This document shows positions 10,483 through 18,717 of a DNA stretch of 64,000 nt, piece after piece; position 1 is the first letter of the stretch; the number at the start of each line of letters is the position of its first letter. The notes below the pieces were generated by a model. It was not told the DNA's origin. It searched no databases and saw nothing but the letters and a program-made list of their open reading frames with translations. A program made the position numbers and the translations under genes. The DNA lies in assembly GCA_963971285.1 (NCBI GenBank), contig OZ020258.1, positions 3,596,001-3,660,000 of the forward strand, in the 5' to 3' direction. Origin of the DNA: Astropecten irregularis (Eukaryota > Echinodermata > Asteroidea > Paxillosida > Astropectinidae).

Positions 10483-10688
10483 CTACACGATGGAAAATTA
10501 AAACAAATGTTCATCACCAATAGGTCTGTGACTTGTAGATGATGAATGCCAAATGGCTGTTCATAAAAATACCATGCTATATGTTGGGTAGGGTAACCGT
10601 TTGGCAGTAGCATTCTATTAATAAGTGAGCCAAAGGGGCCGATCATGACTACTGAAAAATTCAAGATAATACCGACGAATCCCAAAAT

Positions 10689-10822
10689 TACACCTCCAAA
10701 AGTTTGCAAAACATTGGCCAATCACAATGCACGGCAATTGTCGACCCAATGCGCATATGGAAAGGGTCGAAAGATTCTGCACATTCTGATTGGCCAACAC
10801 ATTGCAAACTCTTGGTGGCGCA
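10689..10822. mobile_element. Imperfect palindromic MITE-like sequence
   Basis: Left arm 'cacctccaaaagtttgcaaa' plus 'acattggccaatca' is mirrored by 'tgattggccaacacattgca' plus 'aactcttggtgg'. Intronic, non-coding. Confidence 0.5.
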
Positions 10823-10963
10823 AAAGTGATTGTGAATCGGCCATATTATGTACAACTAAGCCAGTCAAGAGAAAGCATCAGAATTAAAAACTTAGAAAAC
10901 AATTACCAATCAATCAGTTTATAATAGGTTTAAAGGTTAGCGACAATTCCAACTTTTGCTTAC

Positions 10964-11083
10964 CGATGTCACAGTCGGTACCCCGCCAACCACCAGCGCA
11001 AGTACAGTTGTAATCACTGGTTCCCGCTGGGTTGAAGCACGTGGCTCCATTGGCACAAGGGTTGTCAACAACGCAAGGATTTA
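10964..11083 (-). CDS. Exon 13: EGF-like repeat 12
   Basis: 40 codons, phase 1-1. C1-C2 is one residue long (CVVDNPC), with no O-glucose site. ANGATC carries the O-fucose consensus. Remaining pattern YNCTC and GTDC. Similar to repeat 10. Confidence 0.9.
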
Positions 11084-11187
11084 CTTTAAATTGAAAAACA
11101 AAAATAAACAAGAACAAAACATTAAGAAAAACAAAACCAGATGTAAAACAAACAAACTGAATAGTGAACAAAGGAAAAATGACTGGA

Positions 11188-11318
11188 GCGGGATTCAAAT
11201 CAGCAAACTCCGTAATACCGTACCGGAGCTCTTATAAACTGAGCTATCCACTAATCCAGCCATATGTTGGTGGTGTCCCTAATAGTCAATTATCTTTGTT
11301 CATTTGGCAATCAGAAGC
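11188..11318 (-). mobile_element. tRNA-related SINE-like copy 1
   Basis: On the minus strand, 11261-11188 reads as a tRNA-like head with A-box-like GGATAGCTCAGTTTATAAGA and B-box-like GATTTGAATCCC. It shares a non-tRNA flank (11262-11318: tatgttggtggt ... tcaattatctttg ... tcagaagccat) with copy 2. The acceptor stem does not close, so it is not a functional tRNA gene. Confidence 0.6.
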
Positions 11319-11475
11319 CATGAAACCATGCACATACCACTATGTCCAAAAGATCATAGGCACAGCATTGAATATTTATATAAACAAAACTGGTGTCCAG
11401 GAATGAGAAAGGGTTCGGGGGGATGGAGTAATTTTTGGAAATGTTGGGAGGTGAATGAAAGTAGACTGGACTTAC

Positions 11476-11586
11476 CTATTTCACAGTCTGTTCCAGAGTA
11501 GCCTTCGTCGCACGAACACGAATACCCGTCAGCTTCTACCGTGCAGTTAGCGCCGTTCAGACAAGGCGCGGATAAGCAGGTATCGA
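11476..11586 (-). CDS. Exon 12: EGF-like repeat 11
   Basis: 37 codons, phase 1-1. Cysteine pattern CLSAPC, LNGANC, YSCSC, GTDC. O-glucose consensus present. The last loop CDEGYSGTDC also fits the EOGT-type O-GlcNAc consensus C-x-x-G-x-[ST]-G-x-x-C. Confidence 0.9.
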
Positions 11587-12162
11587 CTGCATGTCACCAA
11601 CAACAAGAAAGTTCAGTGAGGTAAAAGTATTATCAGCATTTTAGTTAGAGTCGTTCATCGTCTCTTATCCCGAGGCTAACGTTGATCTGAATGACGGTCT
11701 AATCATCTTAAGGAGAGAAACTTTAATACTGGTCTGGCCCAGTTCAGAGTGGCTAGGCCTGAACCAGTATTAAAATTTCTCTCCCCTTGAATGTTTTTAT
11801 TTTCCGTCAATGATAATTTTGCAACTTTGTTGTTTGGGAACTTTCTTTTGTCCCAATCAGAAATTTGGCATCTTCAAAAACTTGAAAGTCATGATTAGAA
11901 AGTTTCAATTTGCGGAAAAAAAAGGCACCAGACTGTGTGAATACTGCCCTTTATTGATGAAAATCAATAGCAGTACAGGGGCCTTCCTCAAAGCTCAGCT
12001 CTGGTTCTGGCTCCGACCATTCCGTAAATCCATTCTAAAAATTACAGGTATAAAAATAGAGGCTTTTGGCTACGGTTCGGAAGTAGATTCTCAGGTTTGA
12101 AAAGGAAAACAGAGTTTCGTCTTCAATGAAAAACCACAACCTATATTTTCAGCATATGGATT

Positions 12163-12197
12163 ACAGAGCCATAGCCGGAGCCGGAGTCGGAGCCATA

Positions 12198-12232
<35 letters not shown>

Positions 12233-12686
12233 GGCCGGAGCCATAGCCGGAGCCATAGCCGGAGCCATAGCCGGAGCCATAGCCGGAGCCATAGCCGGAG
12301 CCATAGCCGGAGCCATAGCCATAGCCATAGCCGGAGCCGGAGCCGGAGCCGGAGCCATAGCCGGAGTTGGAGCCGGAGCCATAGCCATAGCCGGAGCCAT
12401 AGCCAGAGCCGAAGCCGGAGCTGGAGCCATAGCCGGAGTCGGAGCCATAGCCGGAGCCGGAGCCGGAGCCATAGCCGGAGCCATAGCCGGAGCCATAGCC
12501 GGAGCCATAGCCGGAGCCATAGCCATAGCCATAGCCATAGCCGGAGCTGGAGCCGGAGCCATAGCCGGAGTCGGAGCCGGAGCCATAGCCGGAGCCATAG
12601 CCGGAGCCGGAGCTGGAGCCATAGCCGGAGCCATAGCCGGAGCCATAGCCGGAGCCAGAGCCGGAGCCGGAGCCGGAGCCGAGCTT
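12163..12686. repeat. Hexanucleotide array built of GCCGGA and GCCATA units
   Basis: About 525 bp made almost wholly of two 6-mers, GCCGGA and GCCATA, with rare variants (GTCGGA, GCTGGA, GTTGGA, GCCAGA). All frames stay open because the unit lacks stops, giving artificial Ala/Gly/Ile and Ser/Gly/Tyr peptides. It lies in the intron between EGF repeats 10 and 11. Confidence 0.9.
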
Positions 12687-12764
12687 TGAGATAGCTCCCT
12701 GATCAGCATGCCTAGGCCATATACTACGGGTCAGGGTAACGGAGGTGTCAAACGGACTATTTAC

Positions 12765-12884
12765 CAATATCACAATCTGTGCCAATCCAGCCCACAGCAC
12801 ACGTGCAGTTGTACAAACCGGTCGACGGGTTGACGCACGTCCCTCCGTTCTTGCACGGAGACTCCACAATACAGGGGTCGCCCA
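12765..12884 (-). CDS. Exon 11: EGF-like repeat 10
   Basis: 40 codons, phase 1-1. C1-C2 spacing is enlarged by one (CIVESPC), which destroys the O-glucose site. KNGGTC keeps the O-fucose consensus. Remaining pattern YNCTC and GTDC. Closely resembles repeat 12 in length and in the NCT sequon. Confidence 0.9.
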
Positions 12885-13160
12885 CTGATGAAGCGGAGAA
12901 AACCAATGGTTACCACGGCAATGGTGCAAAACACAAACAACAAAATACGTGCAAAAATAGAAATGGTAATAAATTTTTAACTGATCGATCAAATATTGGA
13001 TAGACCATGGGCAAATGACTGAACAAAATAATTTTCGGATCAAAGAAAAGAATTTAAAAAAATAAAGAGTATACCCCAAAAAAAAAAAAATTCTGACTTC
13101 TGTTATTATAGAAATAAATCAGCCATCTTAATGCATGCAGTTAAGTGACCATCAGTCTAG

Positions 13161-13251
13161 AGGTCAATTTTACGAAGCCCTACAATCAATGCATCATAAG
13201 TCCTACGATTAATAGTACCGTAAGTTACGATGAATTTGGTGAAATGGACCC
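13161..13251. mobile_element. MITE, GGGGTCGATTTCAC family (partial copy)
   Basis: 'gaggtcaattttacgaagcc' through 'ttacgatgaatttggtgaaa' and 'tggaccc' matches the copy at 18288-18427 with several differences. Confidence 0.6.
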
Positions 13252-13361
13252 ATGGACTAGTGTATTAAAAAATCATCAGAAATGAAAATAACCACAAGGG
13301 GAACTGACTGGATTCAACTGAATTCATTGAAAAGGTAAACAAAGAAAAAATTGACAGAATC

Positions 13362-13488
13362 GAGTGGGATTCGAACCTGATGCGACCCTCAGAATAATGT
13401 ACTGGCGCTTATCCAACTGAGCTATCCAGCCCTATGTTGGTAGTATCTCAAATTGTCAATTATCTTTGCTTGTTTGACAGTCAGAAGC
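13362..13488 (-). mobile_element. tRNA-related SINE-like copy 2
   Basis: The minus-strand head 13431-13362 contains GGCTGGATAGCTCAGTTGGA (A box) and GGTTCGAATCCC (B box). The 3' acceptor strand does not pair, so it is a SINE or pseudogene. It shares the non-tRNA part with copy 1 (tatgttggtagt ... tcaattatctttg ... tcagaagccat). Confidence 0.65.
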
Positions 13489-13725
13489 CATTATAAGGAA
13501 TTATTTTTCGTTTGCAAACTAGGAACCACTGCATGCATTCCTCTAATACACACTCTCTAAAATAATAGAACAGCAAACAGAACGCAAAATCTCAAAACAT
13601 AACAAAAACGTTAAAAGCTTGCAGTTAGGAGGGCCTGACACATCTGACATGTTTCGATCCTAAGAAGATCTTTATCGAAGGCCAGCATCAAGCCCTCATA
13701 AATCCAAGCATTTGATATATTTCAA

Positions 13726-14015
13726 GGCCCAATTTCATGGAATCCACTACCGTGAGCAAATTTTTTCTTTTACGATAGCTTGTTGCTTATGGTTTAATAG
13801 CCTATTTCATTTGGTTTTCCGTCTCGCAACTCTAAGCAATTTGACGTTCTGCAGAATGCATAATACTGCGCATTAGCAGAAAATAATCACGGTTAGCCTA
13901 AAAATTCTTCGCTAACTGAAAGTCATGCTTACTGATTCCATGAAATAGATTTCACGCATAGCAGAGCCTGTAAGCACAACACATAGGCTGTAACGGATTC
14001 CATGAAATTGGGCCC
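13726..14015. mobile_element. MITE with 19-20-bp inverted repeats (GGCCCAATTTCATGGAATCC)
   Basis: Left GGCCCAATTTCATGGAATCC and right GGATTCCATGAAATTGGGCC are perfect inverted repeats enclosing 290 bp without coding content. It ends about 118 bp before the donor side of EGF repeat 9. Confidence 0.8.
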
Positions 14016-14021
14016 AGATCA

Positions 14022-14066
14022 TTATTTTGGCTGATCAGCAGTTTGTAGCAGTTCATTACTTGAACT
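14022..14066. repeat. Dispersed motif 'attttggctgatcagcagtt' (copy 1 of 3)
   Basis: The phrase 'attttggct.a...gcagtttg.agcagtt.attacttg' also occurs near 27332-27372 and, more diverged, near 30899-30942. Probably the end of a repeat family. Confidence 0.5.
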
Positions 14067-14133
14067 GAAAAACGTGAAATGACGATTACAAACATTTTTA
14101 AAAGAGAAGAAGACAAAATTGTTGGTACATTAC

Positions 14134-14244
14134 CGACATTGCAGGTGTCTCCCACCCATCCTTGCTGGCATGTACATGTATACAGGTCTGTTTCCCCGGT
14201 ACACAGTGCACCATTCAAACAGGGACCACTCAAGCATGGATCCA
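14134..14244 (-). CDS. Exon 10: EGF-like repeat 9
   Basis: 37 codons, phase 1-1. Cysteine pattern CLSGPC, LNGALC, YTCTC, GDTC. O-glucose consensus present, O-fucose absent (Leu before C3). Confidence 0.9.
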
Positions 14245-14590
14245 CTGAAGACGATATGGCCATAACAGAAATAAGCAAATACAGACAAAATCAGATGTTA
14301 TTGTCACAAAATATGATGCAATTGGGTCAATAGGGCTCTGCGCTCGAGCCATTAATAGAATACGCCCTTTATATCGACAGCGCAGTTACCCGGATGTTCG
14401 GACAAATATCACACATTTTTACATGTATTAGTCAATGGGGTAACGTGCGACTTGTTTGTCTGAACATTCTGAATGTAATGTCACGAGCGCGGAGCCCTAT
14501 TGAAGTAAAAATCAGGGTCCAATCCAGGTCCGACCCTGAGAATTTGGCTTAAGTGTGAAAAGACCTTGCAAAACATCTGAGATCATAACT

Positions 14591-14710
14591 TAGGGTCTGT
14601 TTGTTTCGCGCACGAGATCTGTGATCCTGCTGATCCAGATCCCACTGTAGTGTATCCTGCATGGGACAAGGATCTGCAGATCTTGGATCTCGTGCGCAAA
14701 ACAAACCGTG
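14591..14710. mobile_element. MITE, TTTGTTTCGCGCACGAGATC family (copy 1)
   Basis: Left end gtctgtttgtttcgcgcacg and right end cgtgcgcaaaacaaac are inverted repeats; the core has several GATC palindromes. A related copy lies at 16750-16866. Confidence 0.65.
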
Positions 14711-14712
14711 TG

Positions 14713-14830
14713 CCAAATCTCTGGCTGTGGCCGCAAATTACACACGTACCTATGGCAGCCACTAGTCAGCGACTGCAACCAAATCCATAGACTTTTGGAA
14801 GTCATTTAGGGCCACAGCCAGAGATTTGGG
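14713..14830. mobile_element. 118-bp inverted-repeat element abutting the previous MITE
   Basis: Perfect 20-bp inverted termini CCAAATCTCTGGCTGTGGCC and their complement enclose 78 bp. Pairing extends outward with GTGT/ACAC after one mismatch. It starts 2 bp after the neighbouring MITE. Confidence 0.75.
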
Positions 14831-14894
14831 ACACAGCACTAAACAGTGACATTAGTGTGGGTGCATTAAAGTATGCTGACAAATGAACGGTTAC

Positions 14895-15002
14895 CGGCTT
14901 CGCAGTTGGTGCCCACCCAGCCACTCAGGCAATCGCAGTAATACTCGGTGCCATTATTACGGCAAACTCCATTCACACAGGGGTTACTCTCACACGGATT
15001 GG
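14895..15002 (-). CDS. Exon 9: EGF-like repeat 8
   Basis: 36 codons, phase 1-1. Cysteine pattern [20 protein letters not shown]. The C2-C3 loop is one residue short, as in repeat 25, so the O-fucose spacing is broken; O-glucose consensus present. Confidence 0.9.
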
Positions 15003-15462
15003 CTGCAAAGAGGGTCAAGCAATTAGGCAAACAGGTGCAGAATACCAAAAAACAACAGGTGCATGCATACATAAATAATAAGATACATGAATAAATTACA
15101 CACATGAAAAGGTCAATAAAAAAAACACTTTTTTTAAAAACATCGGCTGGTTATTTGTCGATAATAAATCTATTTGTCATGAAAAGATTTCAAAAGATTA
15201 TTTGTCTTTTATTTGTCAATTAAAATTCCAGGTATTTATTTATAAGTGGGAACTTATTCCATTTTGTATATTTTTCTTTTATTCGTGCAAAATTATTGTA
15301 AAAAAAATTCTGTTTCTAATAATCCAATAGCAAAACAGCAAATAAAATAAATTGAGGTCTGAAACATCCCAGACTGTCCAAAAAATCTTCAAAACAATGC
15401 TTAAAATAGAAAAATATCTAAATCTACGCTCAAGTTTCTTTATTTTCCGTCTGGAAATTTAC

Positions 15463-15579
15463 CAATGTCACATTCGTTGCCGTCCCAGCCAACATTACAC
15501 GAGCACGTGTACCCGGTCCCAGTGGTCGTTGGGGTACAACCGCCGTTTGAGTTGCAAGGATTCTGAAGGCAAGCATTCT
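15463..15579 (-). CDS. Exon 8: EGF-like repeat 7
   Basis: 39 codons, phase 1-1. Cysteine pattern CLQNPC, NSNGGC, YTCSC, GNEC. Neither O-glucose (Gln replaces Ser) nor O-fucose consensus is present. The C3-C4 loop is Thr-rich (TPTTTGTG). Confidence 0.9.
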
Positions 15580-16223
15580 CTGTTTTGTGCACATAGAAGG
15601 GGTTAGTGTGGAGGTAAAAAAAGTAGAGTGCATGAAACAGTCACACACAAGAGGGTGCATGGTTTACTCATAAGAGAGTCAGTAAAATGTCACATCAAGT
15701 GTGTAGGTGATCAATTCTGCAAGAAAAACGGCAATGCAATCATTTATTATTCAACTTGATTATTCCAACTGCACTAAAGGGCATGTACAACATTGGTAGA
15801 GGTGACAGAGCAGCTGCAGACTGCTCATAATTTATTTCTCATCGGAATAAAAACAAACTGAAGTTTCAGCTCGTATTATTATCGAAAACAGTGGAAAAAA
15901 AGAGGAAACTGCTGTCTCATTTTTTATCTTCGGAAGATGAAAAATGTTTCGGTGTTTGGTTTTACTCTTTTCTGGATAAATACAGCTTTTCAGGGAGAAC
16001 GATTTTCACAGTATGTTTCTCCAATTACTGTCTTTATACCCAGGTATTAGTTATACGTAAATCTGTGAACATTTCTGTTTTGGTATGTGTTATCAATGTT
16101 GTACATGCCCTTTGATAATTATTTGAATTTATGCAATAGATAGGTTTGTGTATGTAGGGAGCAGATCTAGTACAAGCCAGCATCTTGTATGTCCCTCCAT
16201 TCTTGGTTTGGAGAATGACTTAC

Positions 16224-16337
16224 CTATGGCACAAGTGGTACCTAACCACTCAACAGGGCAATCGCATGTAAAGAAGGAGGCATCGGTGGAGTCGGTGCAG
16301 GCTCCTCCATTCTGGCAGGGGTCACTGGTACAAGGTC
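16224..16337 (-). CDS. Exon 7: EGF-like repeat 6
   Basis: 38 codons, phase 1-1. Cysteine pattern CTSDPC, QNGGAC, FTCDC, GTTC. O-glucose consensus present, O-fucose absent (Ala before C3). Confidence 0.9.
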
Positions 16338-16471
16338 CTGGAGGGGCAAATGTGTGATTTAATTTTAAATTACCACAAACAAAATTAATGAGGTACGCAC
16401 CTTGGTTTTTCCTCCTTCTCTACTAGTCAAATTTCTCTCTCCATTTCAAACTCCACTAACTCCTTCCCGAT

Positions 16472-16675
16472 GGCCTTTACCAAATGAGGCTTGAGGCTAA
16501 GCTTGGGATTCATTTTGCTCCCACCATTTTGTGTCCTAAATGAAAGGCCTGAGATACATGTTGAAACTGGAGCCTGTCTTCGGCTTCGTCATGTGGCCCA
16601 ATCCCCTTGTTTCGTTTTGTGGGCCTCAAATGGCAGTAGCAAGCATAGCCTCAAGCTTGGTTTCGTAAAAGGCCC
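16472..16675. mobile_element. MITE, GGCCTTTTACGAAACC family
   Basis: Left 'ggcctttaccaaatgaggct' with 'tgaggctaagctt' is inverted at the right as 'catagcctcaagcttggttt' plus 'cgtaaaaggccc'. A related copy is at 32531-32725 (shared 'cattttgtgtcctaaa' and 'ttttgtgggcctcaaa') and an end fragment at 5962-6005. Confidence 0.65.
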
Positions 16676-16749
16676 CTTTGAACTAAACAACGTACTGCCT
16701 CTGATTTCCAAAAGGGACTCACACATGTCGAAAAGCTAATTATGTCTTA

Positions 16750-16866
16750 GGGCCTGTTTGTTTAAAGCACAGGATCCCAGATCTGCGGATCCACGTCCTA
16801 TGCAGGGTATGCTAAAATAGGATCCGGATCCGCAGGATTCGTAATCTCTTGCGTTAAACCGGCCCA
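16750..16866. mobile_element. MITE, TTTGTTTCGCGCACGAGATC family (diverged copy 2)
   Basis: 'gggcctgtttgtttaaagca' to 'ttgcgttaaaccggccc' with a core of GGATCC/AGATCT palindromes, parallel to 14591-14710. Confidence 0.55.
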
Positions 16867-17211
16867 TAAGGTGGAGTCGATCTGATTATGGAATAGGGAC
16901 GTTTATCCATAGTGCAGATGATCTCAATAAACAGGTCCAAAACTGTATGTAGCCTGACATGCCTCTGACTTCAACGATGGAAAATTTTTGATAAATTTTG
17001 ACATTAACTTTCCAAAATGTTGATCAATTCCATGGGAGATGTTTTACGTCCTTGTCGTTCACCCTGGCATGCCTGGGAAGTTCTTCTGAGCTGCAAAATT
17101 TGCAGCAAGCCGTCAACTTTAATATCATTTGTACTGAATCTGCATCATATTTGTATTTATCAGTGACACGGCCAACGTAAGACAGGTAAATGTTTTTATA
17201 TCGTGAGTCAC

Positions 17212-17322
17212 CTTCTGTGCAGACGTCACCGAGCCATGAGTTGATACAGCTACAGGTGTAGAAGGTCTGGAAATTGTTGCAGATGCCACCGTTATCGCAC
17301 GGGCTACTCAAGCATGGATTAC
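17212..17322 (-). CDS. Exon 6: EGF-like repeat 5
   Basis: 37 codons, phase 1-1. Cysteine pattern CLSSPC, DNGGIC, YTCSC, GDVC. O-glucose consensus present, O-fucose absent (Ile before C3). Donor GTGACT is slightly weak, but the frame and module length fit. Confidence 0.88.
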
Positions 17323-17830
17323 CTATAATATAATTGTGGGGAAAATAATCATAATAAATATGTATTCATTTCAAATTTTAGATTTCTACTAATGTACTAA
17401 TTTTGGTTGTACTTTTACTAAGGCCAAGTAAAAGAAAAACATAAACAAAGGCCTCGGGCGGTGACACTAAACATAATTATTTGTTTCTTAAATAGGAAAT
17501 TGTAATTGACACATGATACACCTTTTCATTACGCACACTCTTTTAGTCTTTGACAACAAAGTGTGAGGTGTTTTAGTGCAAAAACTCAAACTAGGTTAGG
17601 CCTAGCACTAGGCCTATCACAAAAAAGGTGAACTAGCTGAGTTGCCAAAAAAACAAAAACAAGTAACAACTACTGAACTAGCAATTTTTGCAAGCTAGTA
17701 GTAGTATAACATAGTTACACCAGTCATGGACTTGGAGGAAGGAAAAATCTCCTCCATGTTCAGTACAGTAGTACCAGGCACAACATTCAATTTCTCAAAT
17801 ATTATTTGATCGGAAAGTTACTTAAATACG

Positions 17831-18083
17831 GTAATTGTGGACAAGTGGTTCCCAAAACTATTAAAGGAAAGCAACTTTTTATATTTTCTACTGCTCCCAA
17901 AGGCCAAACGATATTCTTGAGCAGAGCTTGACAGTTTCAGCAATTTTTTTCCTGAGTCCTTAAAACTGTACTGTAGTGTCAGAGTGTAAAACCCTACATT
18001 GAATGAAGCCAATATTTCAGTAAAAAAGTACAATTTTCGTACCTGCTTGTTGCTATAGTTTTAGGAACCACTTATCCACAATA
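17831..18083. mobile_element. MITE with inverted ends (GTAATTGTGGACAAGTGGTT)
   Basis: The left end GTAATTGTGGACAAGTGGTT and right end GGAACCACTTATCCACAATA form imperfect inverted repeats. The right half also occurs at about 30765-30895. Confidence 0.65.
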
Positions 18084-18287
18084 AGCTTAAATATAACGTT
18101 TGGAACACTTACTGCCTACCAGTCTGCGTACATTTATTATCACAAATAAAAAGCGTTCACAAATCACAGGATGATTTAAATCAGCCGCAATCAAGACAAA
18201 GCGGAAGTTAAAACCACTGATCTATATCACAAGGGCGCCACCTATCGTTTAAAACAAACCAGTTAACAACTCTTTGTGCAAGCATGA

Positions 18288-18427
18288 GGGATCGATTTCA
18301 CGAAGCCGTACGATCGATCGCAACTCAAGTTACGAAGGATAACCCATCGTATCCTATGTAGGGCTGAATTGCATCCTACGTCATACGATTGATAGTAAGT
18401 TACGATGAGTTTGGTGAAATCGACCCC
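18288..18427. mobile_element. MITE, GGGGTCGATTTCAC family (copy 2)
   Basis: Opens gggatcgatttcacgaagcc and closes gtgaaatcgacccc. The inverse-orientation core 'gttacgaaggataacccatc' is shared with copy 1. Confidence 0.75.
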
Positions 18428-18505
18428 AGGAGGAAAAAAAAATCATTTTTTCCTCCTGGTGGTCTATGGTGCGAGTTCGTCTTTTTCATGAACCCCACAG
18501 TACCA

Positions 18506-18513
18506 GCGCAGCG
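18506..18513. repeat. Left 8-bp target-site duplication GCGCAGCG
   Basis: GCGCAGCG directly precedes the CAGGCGCGG terminus and is repeated exactly at 21377-21384, directly after the other terminus. Confidence 0.85.
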
Positions 18514-18717
18514 CAGGCGCGGTTCTAGAGCTAAAATTTTTGGGGGGCTAGAAGAGCCGTTATTTTTTGGGGGGGCTAGAAGACCCAATATTTTGGGTTC
18601 TTCTAACACTCGCTTCTGCTATGTCTTATTAGGGGTCGAAAAACATGCACATTATAGCCCACACAATGCGTTTTTTATGTAATTGGCGCTTAATGACTGA
18701 AAAAATCCAGTATTTTC

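Noticed and set aside
12126-13079. Long ORFs of Ala/Gly/Ile, Pro/Ala/Met and Ser/Gly/Tyr
   Set aside because: All frames of the stop-free hexamer array are open; there is no codon bias or domain, and the real coding exon in this stretch is EGF repeat 10 at 12765-12884.
13362-13431. Functional tRNA gene
   Set aside because: A and B boxes are present but the acceptor stem lacks its 3' strand and the anticodon stem is weak; a second, more decayed copy with shared flanks indicates a SINE.
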